Origin: Pomacea canaliculata
Taxonomy: Eukaryota; Mollusca; Gastropoda; Architaenioglossa; Ampullariidae
DNA length: 64,000 nucleotides
Assembly (NCBI RefSeq): GCF_003073045.1
Contig: NC_037590.1
Coordinates: 44,308,296 to 44,372,295, forward strand
Direction: 5' to 3'
Shown: piece by piece, positions 25,455-38,900 of the stretch
Numbering within the stretch: the first letter of the stretch is position 1
Layout: every line of letters starts with the position of its first letter
Notes under the pieces: generated by a model
Seen by the model: the letters and a program-made list of their open reading frames with translations, nothing else
Databases searched by the model: none
Told to the model about the DNA's origin: nothing
Translations under genes and position numbers: made by a program

Positions 25455-25560
25455 ACCAATGCTGTTCTAAGGATGTGAAATGTGGACTCTGCTTGCCGAT
25501 AAGATGACAAGAATCCAGGCATTCAAGAGCAAGTGCCTGAGGAGGTTGCTCCAGATCTTA
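25455..25560 (+). mobile_element. RTE-like LINE C-terminal fragment
   Basis: Allowing small shifts it reads LFYGCE, WTLLADKMTRIQAFKSKC, LRRLL, the segment typical of RTE-type ORFs downstream of the polymerase core. Short and dead. Confidence 0.65.
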
Positions 25561-25654
25561 AAAAGGACATAAAACCAATGCCTTTTTACGAAGCACAGTT
25601 ACCGCACTCATGGCACACCAGGAGCCTCTCTACTTGTAACAGTCAAGCTTACGC

Positions 25655-25885
25655 TGATCTTCCATGTGACGGCACGACACAGTGTCGAAGACTATCCAGG
25701 GAGAGGGAGCGGGGGAAACGAAGTACCCGGAGAACCCTATCCCCACCCCGACGCCCAGCCCTGCGAACAGATGTCACACGCAGAGAGTGTCCCGAGACGA
25801 GATCTGAACCCTGAGCCTCTCACTGCAGTAGTGACACTACAGGGCCCCCGGAACCTTACCTGTCGCCAACGACAGGTACCAGCCA
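25655..25885. repeat. Unclassified dispersed repeat with AGTACCCGGAGAACC
   Basis: Contains GGGGGAAACGAAGTACCCGG and later GATCTGAACCCTGAGCCTC, which resembles the reverse of a tRNA-derived B box, and closes with a short palindrome (CCTGTCGCCAACGACAGG). Family not recognised. Confidence 0.35.
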
Positions 25886-26340
25886 AGGAGCGAATGACTG
25901 ACTTGTCGGTGAATTATTTGATCAGTTATTTCAGACTGGGTCAAGATCATAAGGAGATAAATCGCATTTATTAGAACATAATAATTAAATATGGAAATCA
26001 ACCAAGTTACTTTTGGTAAAATCGGATTTACTCGATCAACAAAGTGGAATAGCAAAACAAGGGAAAACACTCATTTTACTAACATGCAGAGTAATATGCG
26101 ATTAATTCCCTCTAACATAGGCACCATGCTACCGGACCTTGAAATAACTCAGCGCAACGATTCTCACTCGCCGAGTTCCTCGATCTCTCCGACGCAGCCT
26201 GTATCTTTGATATTTATATTTATTTTGGTACAGCTTTCCATTGCTAGATTATTAAACTTTTCTTCTACCATCAACAGATCGCCCACATTCACAGCAGTCT
26301 TTAAAATCTTCGCAACTATCTCTGTGGTAGTAAAGATCAA

Positions 26341-26479
26341 CCAATGACACGATTCCAAATAAAACCAATCGTAGATCCTCTTTATCCCAACCTTATCCAA
26401 TGGTATCACTCCAAAAGTAGCCAATCAAAAGCTAGCTTTTTCAACCAGTTAAAACGAGCGTTTCAGTGACATCACCAAT
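26341..26479 (+). promoter_or_regulatory. Four-CCAAT-box promoter region of histone H3.3
   Basis: CCAAT pentamers on the plus strand at 26341, 26365, 26421 and 26475, spaced 24, 56 and 54 bp. Clustered CCAAT boxes are a known feature of replication-independent histone promoters. The coding exon is about 960 bp downstream after a 5' UTR intron; a likely first-exon donor is AAGAG|GTTAGA near 26565. Confidence 0.5.
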
Positions 26480-27343
26480 GTTAATGTATTCATTACCACA
26501 GTGCGTTGCGAATTTTGCGGCAAATTGTGAACGCAGTTCCTGAGATATCGGCTCAGAGTGAAGAGGTTAGATTACTTTATCGATAAATTACAAGTTGTAA
26601 AAGTATATTAATGACTCCAGTTTTTCTCAGGTGGCTTCTTTTGCTTATAAACTGCGAATTTCAAAACTTATCTCTTGTGTCGTTGAGCGCTATGGGGAAA
26701 GCCGAACAAGCCGCCATTTTCACATATTTTGACTTTAACCGCTTATTTTGATTTTGACCGCGCGAGATGTAGCTCTCTTGTTGAGACTGAGTAACATTTT
26801 TGCTTTGTATGAAATACACTTATTTATGTTGTACGTTAACTTTTTTCGACTTTGAAGCGCATGAAGTACGATCAGATGTTTACATTGCTCTTTGTTCGAA
26901 ACGTCTATTTTAAGCAACATCATGAGTTTGGGCATGCCCCGCAGTGACGTTATCACAATGTGTAGACCACAGTGCTATGAATAACTGATCTACAGTACTA
27001 TGTGTCTAACGCCAGTGCGATGAGGCGTGCATTATAATTTCGTCTGGTCTCTTTTAAGTGTGATTTTTGAAAGCAAATTTTGGATTACCATGCTGTCAAA
27101 ATTACTTGAAGACAGATTTGATGGAGCTTACCTAATACATTTTTTTTTTTAAAATCCTGTACATGTTCGAAAACCTTTGACCGTTATTAACCTAGTTTGG
27201 AAAGTGACCATGTGTTGTTCGCTGACATCAACGTTTTCTCTTATTGTGTTTCGTCCGAAAGCTTTCAGATAACTTGTACAATGATAATGATAGAAAATGT
27301 GAGACAAAGTTGCTGTTTATGAAAAAAAAAACTGTTCTAGTGA

Positions 27344-28724
<1,381 letters not shown>

Positions 28725-29290
28725 TGAGCTGCTATCAAGACCTGGATTATGTGCATAAGATCATCACATTTTTGCTTCATGTTCATATCATCAGCTGCTG
28801 TGTGACTTCATAATACTTTCCATCAAGAAGAGGATAGTTTTCAGCTGCTAGCTACTGAACACTTTTGAGTGTTGTACTGTCCTTATATGGCGGAACTCTC
28901 TGAGACTTTTCTACTTTGTGTCTTTTTAATTAATCCTTTTTTTTTTTTTCCTTTAATCAAGGAGTGGGATGTTTGAATTCAGATACATGCTATCTACCAC
29001 CTATACCCTCTCCTTTTGAGATGACTGACTGGAGGGCTAAACTTGTTATACGTTGTCAGTGTTAGAATGTTCATTGTCAACGTCATTTCATTGACTTGGG
29101 GTTCTTGTCCAGAGTTTCATCATAATTCTTAACAAACCTGTTTTTTTAATCAGGGAATGGCTAGTTCCATACCTAAAAGGCAGCAGTTGATCAAGCGTGA
29201 CACAAACCTGCAAACAGCATCTAGTGGGACAGACAAGTGGGTTTATGTGACCTTAGATTGATGTTGTAATTTGTCATTTATCAGAGGAAA

Positions 29291-29296
29291 AATAAA
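29291..29296 (+). terminator. Polyadenylation signal AATAAA of H3.3
   Basis: Canonical hexamer 567 bp after the H3.3 stop codon, followed by a T/G-rich stretch. Confidence 0.6.
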
Positions 29297-29310
29297 TTTC
29301 AATATAGATA

Positions 29311-31905
29311 GAAATCTGTGTTGTCTTCAAGTGGTGTGCAAATACTTACAAGCACCTCATGTCACAAGAATAATCTTGGGAGTTAAAATTTGATCTGATG
29401 CCAAGCTGTTTGGGATATAGTAATCCCTTGTGCTTCACCTTTCGTGGGTTTTTATAAGAAATAAATGGGGAAAATGCTTAACGGATTTTTTGCTAAATTT
29501 AATCAGTGAAAAATATATATAATTAATTTTTAGATTAAAAAGCCCATAGGGTATAAAAATATATTACTAATATTCTAAAAAGAAATGTTCTAAATCAAAA
29601 TTAATATAAATTCAAGTAAGACATGCATGTATTTACTCTGAAACGAGAACCAGCACCGCTTGCCTGAGATGCTATGCACCTATTCACGAATGTAAACTGG
29701 GAATGGTTAATATGGAAATGGGAAAGGTAAAAGTATGCGGGTAGGGTTTATAAAACCTTAATGAAGTATATAAATAAATATACCGTTTCTATTTCGCGTG
29801 TGGTTCTGGAACACATCGCCTGTGATTAATGAGGGATTGCGGCATAACAATTGTAAAAATTTGAATTTCTACTAAATCAAGAACAATAAGAGACTAGTGG
29901 GGAACCACTGAACCATACAGATACCTTTCACTATTGGTTTTAAGTTGTCTTTCAGTTTTCTTTCACTTTCCTGTTTATAAATCCATTTAACATATATCGG
30001 TCCCTATTTCCCTCTTCACATTAGTTGTGATGTGCTGCATTGCTAATAATTTGTTTCTCTACGTAGGTGTTATCTCAATGTTCCATGAACAAGACTATAA
30101 TCTTAGATCAACAAAGAAATGCAAGCATGGGCAAATGGGTGACATTGTTTAGATCAGAAGTGAGGAGAAAATTTCAGTTGACTAAAAGACTTGAAAAGGC
30201 AGTTCTTAAGAGTTCAGACAGGAGGGTAGAGAATTCCAGAAAAGGAGGATCTGCCTATTTCCTCACATCTCAGATGTATGACAGAGAGGAGGAAAATAAG
30301 AATAGATCGGATTTGTAGGCTTTAGTATTTGAGAAAGGTATGAGGATGGCATCTTTTAATCCATGTGAGTTAAAACTGACAGCCAGTGGGTCTCTACGAG
30401 GGGCATTGCATGGTCTGGTTATCACTTACAAAAGGTACACAAATGGCATTAATCGGATTTAAGCCCTTGGAAGATTGCCTGGTCAGCAATTAGACCAGTA
30501 TCCTGAGAATGGCCTAGATGCAAATCTGTGAATTGATAAGTTTTCTAAGATGCACCACTTGCACTTCTTCTGTCTTTATTTTTGTAATTGAGCTCATTGG
30601 GATTAGCATAAAGTTGGTCGTTATCATTGTCAAATAGAGCTGAGTTATCCAGCTGGGACATTGCAAAAACAAAAGTAACTTTTTGGTGACAGGAAGAATA
30701 GGATGTGACTGATCCTGTAAAATTCAATGACAACGTAATTGCAAACTACATTGATGTGAGGTATCAGCCTGCATGGTGTGAAGGCCATATCAAAAATCCT
30801 GTTTATTACAGCAATATCTTAAAATATTCCTAAAACTGTCCAGAGAACTATTACAAATTATCCGTGCAATATAAATTCTTACCAAACATTTCGTATCAAA
30901 AAGACCATGGATCTGAGCATGTTCAGTGAGAGATTAGTGTGCATTAGATTTAAACCGTTGCATGCTGAAACAAGATGTCTGATATCCCTTATTCCTGTGG
31001 AGCAAATCTTGAAAAATAGTATCCATTGTGTAAATGTCAAATACACATCACTATGCTCCTCGAGGATGTAACAAAAAAAAAAATAAACTAAAACTAAATA
31101 TCAACGAAAAATATTTAAAAACCAAACCCATAAGAAAATGAAGACATGAACTAATTCAACACTGGGATGCAAAAACCCAAGGGAGAATATTGACAAAGAT
31201 GTCCAGTTTTGTCTTTTAGTAGCATCTGTTGGTCTCAGAATTTGACACCAACAAAAACAGCATTTACTCAACAATTATATTTATAACATATCAAACAGTT
31301 CTGTTTGATGTGATGAAACATAACTTTACCAATTGTTTAATTACTCACTGAGAAAGAGGTTTGAGTAGGCCTGTCGAGACATCATAAATGTGGGGTTTCA
31401 GTCAATCCTGCAGGTAGCCAATTTAGCCCGCTCAGGTACGGTAACAGGCTGTGTTAAAATGCCTTATGAAAAAGCTCTGACTGGTACACTATAAAGATAA
31501 GATGGATGCTACTATTTCTTCCTGATGTAATGAATATCCTCTCAATATATAAAAATAACAAGCTTGTTATTGATATCCACACCTGTATCATCCTCCACTG
31601 ATAAACAGCTAAGCAGATTTCACAAAAACTTCATTTAATGTTCTATAAAATTTTCATCATCAATACAGTCACTCACTGTTCTTTCTGAAGATGCTATCTG
31701 AACATCTGCAGAAAGGTTTCTTGGAATATAATTGGTAGAATTTAGTTTACAAACAAGGCTTTCATAATACAAAATGTCCCATTGAAGCTCTGTGATATGG
31801 GGCACTGATCCTGATTTTTATACTGCAGTAAGCTGTTCAAGGTCTTTTAACCTATGTATTTTGGGGAAAACTACACTTTCAATAAAATAGACATTTGTGA
31901 CTTGT
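29311..31905. other. Intergenic, no supported gene
   Basis: AT-rich DNA between H3.3 and UQCC4. The segment 30060-30480 is probably an L2/CR1-like LINE tail; nothing else is recognisable. The UQCC4 3' UTR must occupy its right end. Confidence 0.5.
30060..30480 (-). mobile_element. Possible L2/CR1-like LINE 3' fragment, antisense
   Basis: Contains AACTGACAGCCAGTGGGTCT and ATGGTCTGGTT in the order and spacing of the antisense end of the LINE at 54703-56340 (GGTAGCCAGTATAGA...ACATGGTCC). Strongly diverged. Confidence 0.4.
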
Positions 31906-32670
31906 TTACTGATTTGGTGTGTCAGTTCCTTTTTCTTCATGCAACTGAACCAAACGTTCTTCAAGTTCTTTAGTATCTTTGCCATGTTCTTGGGCATATT
32001 TTATGGCTATTTTCAACTGGGACTCTTCCAGATGTGGTACACGTTCAAAAAGTGGACGAGATAACTCCAAATCCAAATCATTCTCTTCACGCAGATACAA
32101 GAAATAGATCAGAAAAACACCTGTGCTGATGGCTACACTGAGAGTCTGATGCCAAGGAATTTCTTGTTTTTGATTGTTCGCTGCGTTGGCAAGGCTCCAT
32201 GATGCTGCTTTGCTGGTTGAAAACTTAATGGGAGCACTGTCTGATGATTCCTCTTTCGTACATCGCCATGAGCTGGTTGAAAGTTTCGCCCTGGTACATC
32301 TTGAACTAAAAAGAACACGATATCCAATTTATATGGTATATTCTGTAATATGTATTAAATCAATATGAATGCGAGTATGTGCAACAGGGTAAGAATTAAA
32401 GGAAAGATTTATGCATTGTATCAAAAGTGATCACTTTTGTTCAATGATTTCTCTTTAGAATTAAAGCGATTCTTTTTTCAATAATCAACTTTTATATAAT
32501 AAAATTGAAATCATACTCTTAAACAATAACACTTAAGTTCACTAATAGTAATAATTAAGATATAAAAGGTTATCTAAAACTCACGAATCAGATCTCATTA
32601 GCAATTGATTGAGAAGCTTGTAATGCTCTGAAAAGCGAGTAGAAGTGATCTGCAGTCTAGCGAGAAACAT
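31906..32670 (-). CDS. UQCC4: UQCC4 (CCSMST1) homolog, mitochondrial complex III assembly factor
   Basis: 161 residues from exons 32585-32670 and 31906-32305 (phase 2 junction). The N-terminus (MFLARLQITSTRF, RCTRAKLSTSSWRC) is basic and hydroxylated like a mitochondrial presequence. Then come the family signature PIKFSTSKAASWS (human PIEFSSSKA), a single membrane segment at about residues 83-100 and directly after it YLREEN (human YLREES). The C-terminal tail is longer than in mammals, charged and helical (LKIAIKYAQEHGK, ELEERLVQLHEEK). UQCC4 is an inner-membrane protein needed for cytochrome bc1 assembly in mammals. Head to head with TOP3A. Identification rests on remembered family sequence. 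Confidence 0.85.
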
Positions 32671-32939
32671 TTTTAAGAACGAAGTAACCTTCTCTGACTC
32701 TATACTGAAAAACTCAATAGTAGCCTATTCTCAAAATGTTTTAATCTCCATTTATTTTGCAGAAAAGAGTTAAAAACCTTGACCTTTAAAGATGGCGGCA
32801 AAATGAAACATTGGAGGAGTACCAACACAAAACACACCTGTTTCCGTCATTTTACGTACCTTATGCCTTGTTCTTGTGTTTGAAAAATAAACATCTTTTG
32901 ACTTTGGGGTATTCTATCTGGATTTGGGATATTGAGTTT
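32671..32939. promoter_or_regulatory. Bidirectional promoter of UQCC4 and TOP3A
   Basis: 269 bp separate the two start codons. AAAGATGGCGGC at 32788-32799 matches the YY1 core that marks start sites of many TATA-less genes, including nuclear genes for mitochondrial proteins. The ATG inside it opens a four-codon uORF (MAAK) and a second short uORF starts at 32803. No TATA box is obvious on either strand. Confidence 0.65.
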
Positions 32940-35900
32940 ATGAAACGCATTTTCAATATCTTCTTTCGTCGGAATGCTGTACGATCTGTGTCAACCACAA
33001 TTGAAATGGTACGCATCCTTAATGTCGCAGAAAAAAATGATGCAGCCAAGTCGATCGCTGATGTCATGTCTCGTGGTCATTATAGAAAGGTAATCTGTTT
33101 TGTATGTTGTAATATTCTACTGCATAATCAGTGTAGACAAACAGTCACATCGAGTGACATTCATTACTCAGTGTCGCTCTGTGAGTATGCTATATTTCTT
33201 TAAATGCTATTTAGTCTCTTTCTTTCCCCTTTGTGGGTTATGAGGATGCTTATTTTTTCGTGACGTCAGATGCACATTCTTTATTGTTTTAAAGATTTTC
33301 AGGCGTTTTACAAACTAGTCTAAAGTTGATAATTTGCATACTTTTTTCCAGAGAGAAGGTTTCTCGAAATTTAATAAAATATATGAATTTGAGTCGTCTA
33401 TTTTGGACCACCAAAACTGTACAATGACCTTTACTTCAGTATCAGGACATCTTCTTGCATTGGAGTTTCCAATACAGTATCGCAAATGGTAAGCAAAGCA
33501 AACCAATTCTTAAGCACGTTTCTGTACTGCTGAATGTGTAATAGGGAAGGGTGATGAAGGAGATACAAATACATAACTATTTGTAATTGTTTAACCTATG
33601 TTTTCCTTTACTTAGAGAGTATAGTTTAACTTACTATAGGTGTAGGACTGCATGACTCAGCTGGCCATCATTGTAAAATGAAAATGTGAGAGGTGAAATG
33701 CTCATCAGTTTTCTTGTGCACAGTAACCTTACTGGCTTTTAACAACAACAAAAATACTAAAATAATCTTATGTTAACAGAAAGGAAATCAGATATAAGAT
33801 CCTTGGGTGTTTGGTCACAGGTCTCTACTTTTTCCCCGCATGGTGTAGTGCAAACAATCAATAGATGTACTGAAGATGTGAAAATGTACACTATGTTTAG
33901 TGCCATAAACTTTCTTTTTAAACAAACTGGAAAGCCTGTCAAGATAGTGTGCGTGTGAAAGAGAGAAAATGCTTTTTAGTATAATGAAGAAACGAGGATT
34001 TTTGTTTATGAAGAGTTAATGAATTTGAGAACTAAAAGAAAATCAGTTACAGAAATATCACAGATTTTTGCAACGTCAGTTTTCCTTGGGTATATTATGA
34101 GGAATATTGTAAACTTCAGGGAACATTTTCATCATCAGAGGCTTTGCTGTTTTCAGGATGTCTTGCAGTCCTGTAGAACTCTTTAATGTGCCAGTGGAGA
34201 AGTACTGCCCCAAGGATTATGAAGACATAAAGGTGTTTACTAAATTTTTTTGTTTAAATGTTTTGTGTTTGTTTTTTAAAGTAACTGACATTAAATGAAT
34301 AAGCTAAACTCTGTTACAGTCAGGTCCTATTTATTTATATATTAAATAAATAAGCTTAACTCTGATACAATCAATCTAACAGTGGAGTACAAATGACATA
34401 CATATTTTTTATATTGCCGATGGATTTTTCATATTCTCTAACTGAAATTAGTAGGTTGAGACCCTTCAGTATCTTAGCCACTAAGCAGTTTTTTAATTTC
34501 CACCTTAATATATTTTTTCTTTTTGATGTTACCAACATCATCAAAATAACAACCTCCCTCAGCAGAATGAAAAATGGGAGCAAAAAATAAATGCTTTTTA
34601 CATAGGAAGGCATATGTTCTACAAAGGAGAGTGTGAATTCATGTTGTACATTTCACACTGTAGATACATTTAGGTGAAGGATGTCCAAAAACGAAATTTC
34701 CAGTCTTTGCAGAGTCAGGAAATTTGCTTACAGTAGCTTTTGGCAAATGCAGAGTAAATATAACAGTGTTTGAATGTTTAAAAATGTAACTTGTAAGTTT
34801 GTGATTCAAAGAAGTTAAGAAATGAAGGCATTGTAATAAGGCCAGAAATATTAAGCTGTTATGTTCTACTGACAGAGGGTAGAGGTGTGTTTATGCAAGA
34901 ATAAAGAAAGGTGATTGGTGGTGACTGGGGCCAGGGCAAATGGGATGGGGAAAGAAAACATGCTCTTAAAAAAATCAGCATCTCAAATAAAGTAAGGAAA
35001 AGGGGTTGGCGTGGTGGTAGTGGTGACATGTTGGTAGCAGGGATGAGAAGTAAAGAACATCAGATTACTTTTGAATTATTAATAGGTCCCTTCCTTGTTT
35101 GTTGGCTTGTCCCATTTTCCCCCATAATGATTTAGCAAATACACCCAGACAGTCTATTCCACTCACCAGCTGCCCATTATCTATAAGGTTTCTCTTTGTT
35201 TTCTTTTTTTCCTGCTGCTTCTTTACCTTTCTGTATTGTTACATTTGGAGATTTTTTTTTTAATTAAAAAAAATGCTTGCATAAAGGCTAAGCTCATACT
35301 TTAGGGTGGGAAAGGATTCAACCTTATGGAGGGAGGTGATGAGCAGACAGAGTAGCATACCCTAGTGTCATAATTCACATAACTGTTTATATCTGGCATG
35401 ACAAGGTCAAACCATTTTTTCCTGCCAGTCAGTGGAAGTTTAGCCTTCAACCTTCATTGTAGGAAAGAGGAACGTTGTAAGTCAGTCATCGGAGAGGTGT
35501 TGAGTCGACCACCTGTAGGTGTGAGATTAAAGCTTGAAGATTATTTATGTAAAATGATTTTGAACTTATTTTTAACCTTAAACTGTTGATGCTGGCTGAT
35601 AAATGTTGCCAGAAATATCATGGGAAATGAAGAGAATTTGCAAATTTTTTGGCTATTTATTTTGGTTTCCTGTGATTTATTTAATGAATAATCGCTTCTT
35701 GGCCTTTTGGCTTAGATCAAAACGATCATGGAAAAAAAATGAATAAACCTATTGGTCCAACACCAAATTACTTGAAATGTATAATAAGCTAATAATCAAA
35801 TAAATTCTATTGCATCATGCTAAAATATATATATGTGTGTGTGTGGATGTATTAGTAGTGTTGGTTTTTTTAAATAACTTGCATTTTTAGAGAAATTCAT

Positions 35901-38900
35901 GCATCTGGGTTTTTTTTTTAAGGGTTGTGTGACTTTATTTTAGACTAAGCAATCTTGAATCTTAATCAGTTTACTTAGAAACTAAGTGTTTTAGCTATAT
36001 TAATAAGGGCAGTGATCAGCAGTATGTTTTTGACAAAATAAAATTTTGTATGATTGAAGATATCTCTGTAAATTATTGTTTTCATGGTCTATGTTTTTCA
36101 CTTAAAAACTTTAAAAAAATTTTAACATTTTCCCATGTATTTAGTTTTAGAATGTATCTTTAGAAGAATAAAACTACTAAATGGTACGATTATTTTTATG
36201 ACACACATGCAGCGGACCTTGGAAAATGAAATAAGAGGCTGCCAGAAGCTTGTGATCTGGACTGATTGTGACCGAGAGGGTGAAAATATTGGATTTGAAG
36301 TCATCCAAGTGTGCCGTGCAGGTCATTTTTTACCTCTTGCTATAAAGTTAATGATGTGTTCTATCTCACATTAAGTAGTCACTTTCCCACTCCTACAATC
36401 CCTTAGATCACTGAAGACTTCCTCTCAATTACTTTAATAGAATCATTTACATAAACCACTATCTTTGCTCACATTGTTACCATCTTCATTTTTGTTGCCA
36501 CAAGAACAGCTAAAGCTGTTACCTGTCTTATTCTATTGGTCTGTTTTGTGTGCTGCCTAAGTCAACTTTTGAATTATGTAACTTATGCAGGCATGACACT
36601 GATTTTAGTTTTATTTCAGAGAACTAAGAACTAAACTAAATGAATATAGTAAAGAAAGAAACGTAGAAAATAAATATCTGTGAACTTTTTCCCTACAGTA
36701 AAACCAAACATTCAGGTGTATCGAGCCAGGTTCTCAGAAATTACACCGCAGTAAGTTTTTTCTTTTGCTTGTTTGTTTTGAAAAAACAAATGGTATTAAA
36801 AGGTTTTTGCTTTGTTTGGCATTTTATGCATCTGTCATATACTACACATTAATTATAATTATAATAAATTGTAGAAAAGAGACCACCACTGACAAGAGCA
36901 AAGTCATAGTGAACACCAATGGTGACAGCAAAGCAGAGATTTACATGAATATAATACAGCTTCATAAGGATAAGTACCTAAAGAACTTGATAGATGCCCT
37001 TTCTAAAGATAGGAGCTGCATAGCAGAAAACTGAATAAGATTTCAGCAACCAGGCTGAACAGGATTTGGTCCAGTAATATCATTATACCTCGGAGATGGT
37101 TGACACGAGATGGACAGAGAAACAACTCAGTAGCAAACTTAACCGTTAGTCTGATTATTCCATGCAGAACATTTGTACTGCCCTTTAAAGCAGGTCCAAG
37201 GATTAATTAAATCTTGTCAGCAATTGCGTTTGTCTAGGTCCCCCTAATGGCTGGTCCTAGCAAACTAACATAGCTGATAAAATGATGAATGAAATGGTGT
37301 TTTTCTCTTTATGACCTTTTTAAAAATTCTGCAATTGACATTATGTGTTTTCACATTTAGCGCTATCGCCAATGCAGCTCGGAACCTGGTAAGGCCAGAT
37401 CAGCTTGTCAGTGATGCTGTTGACGTCAGGATAGAATTGGATCTTCGCATAGGTAGAGTGCTGAATATCTGACATTCCTATAAAGAATATACTATTACTG
37501 TCATCAGATAAACCAAAACAAAAACTTACTCATGATGGCAGTTTTAGAAAAATTCATTGAAAAATTAGGAGTGTTATCAAAGTGTAAAATAGTAGACCAC
37601 ACTGGGTAGGGTTCATAGTTTTGTTTTGATTTTTTTCAACTGAAATCTCACAAACATCAGGTTCCTTAGTTTTTTTCCAGTCATATTCTTTGTGGTGGTC
37701 AGTTCAAAGAATAAAAAAAAAAATCATTCTGGTCAGTTGAAATCATTCAAAAGAATACTTGGCTCGATTCATGTTCTCTGCTAAAACTCAGATTGTGACA
37801 AGATGTGTAATCGTAACATTGACAGACAAACAATTTCCTGAAAATTATTAATAAAGATATATTTTTTATTTGTAAGATGACTTTGTGTCATTTGTCATTG
37901 CTTCAGTGATAACTGGTAATGCAAACTTGTGCTAATCAGATGTGTAAAAGCCATAAACATTGCATGTAAACACTGGGAACCAATCACATTAAAGCAGAGT
38001 GGTTTTTTTGCTCTCACTGGTGTCACAAGAGTATCAATGGCATTCATTTATGCTGAATAGTGTTTCCTAACAGTCATGAAAGATGCATATGAAACAGCCA
38101 AAAGGGGATATTTTTTAACATTTTCATTCATCTGTCCCAGCCATCTTGTACAAATTTTGAGAAAGTTGGATGTAACCCCCTTCCTCAAATACACCCACCT
38201 CTATTTTTATTTTCCTGAAAGTATTTAGAATTACCAAGAAAACAGCCAACTTTAGCAGAGATTTAAAAGGTTATCTTAGGAATCCATAAACCAGATTCAA
38301 AATATTTCTATGCTTATTTATTTATTTTGTGCTATCTTACTTGTTAAGTTTTTATCTGTATTTATCGACTCAAAAAAATCATTGTGTCAGAGCAGCACGG
38401 ATATCTTTGACAGGTGCAGCATTTACCAGGTTCCAGACACTACGGCTGAAGAAAGTCTTTCCTGAGGCACTAGCTGAGCAGCTTATCAGCTATGGTAGTT
38501 GTCAGTTCCCTACATTGGGTTTTGTGGTGGAACGTTACAAACAGGTGCAAGCTTTTGTTCCAGAACCTTTCTGGAAACTGAAAGGTAAATGTTGGAGTGG
38601 GATAAAAGACATCATTCTTGCAATCACAAAGGCATTAATACATATGAGTATACTTGTGCTTCCACACACACAGACAGATTTTTCTGCATAATGCCATTGA
38701 AAATTAGTCATTCAAAAGAAATTTGTTTTTGAAGGTCTTTGTTATGGCTTATCACATAAAGGTCTAGTATGGCCATATGCTAGCACCTAGCAGTATGACC
38801 ATCTGCGTTCAGATATGTGTCCTTTCCATGAGATTTACATCTAGATTGCAGCCATGATAAATACAAGCTGACACCATGAACAGAAGGAGATCAACAGTGC

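Noticed and set aside
32811-32939. N-terminal extension of TOP3A by 43 codons
   Set aside because: The frame is open but begins with TTG; the first in-frame ATG is at 32940 and starts a convincing presequence.
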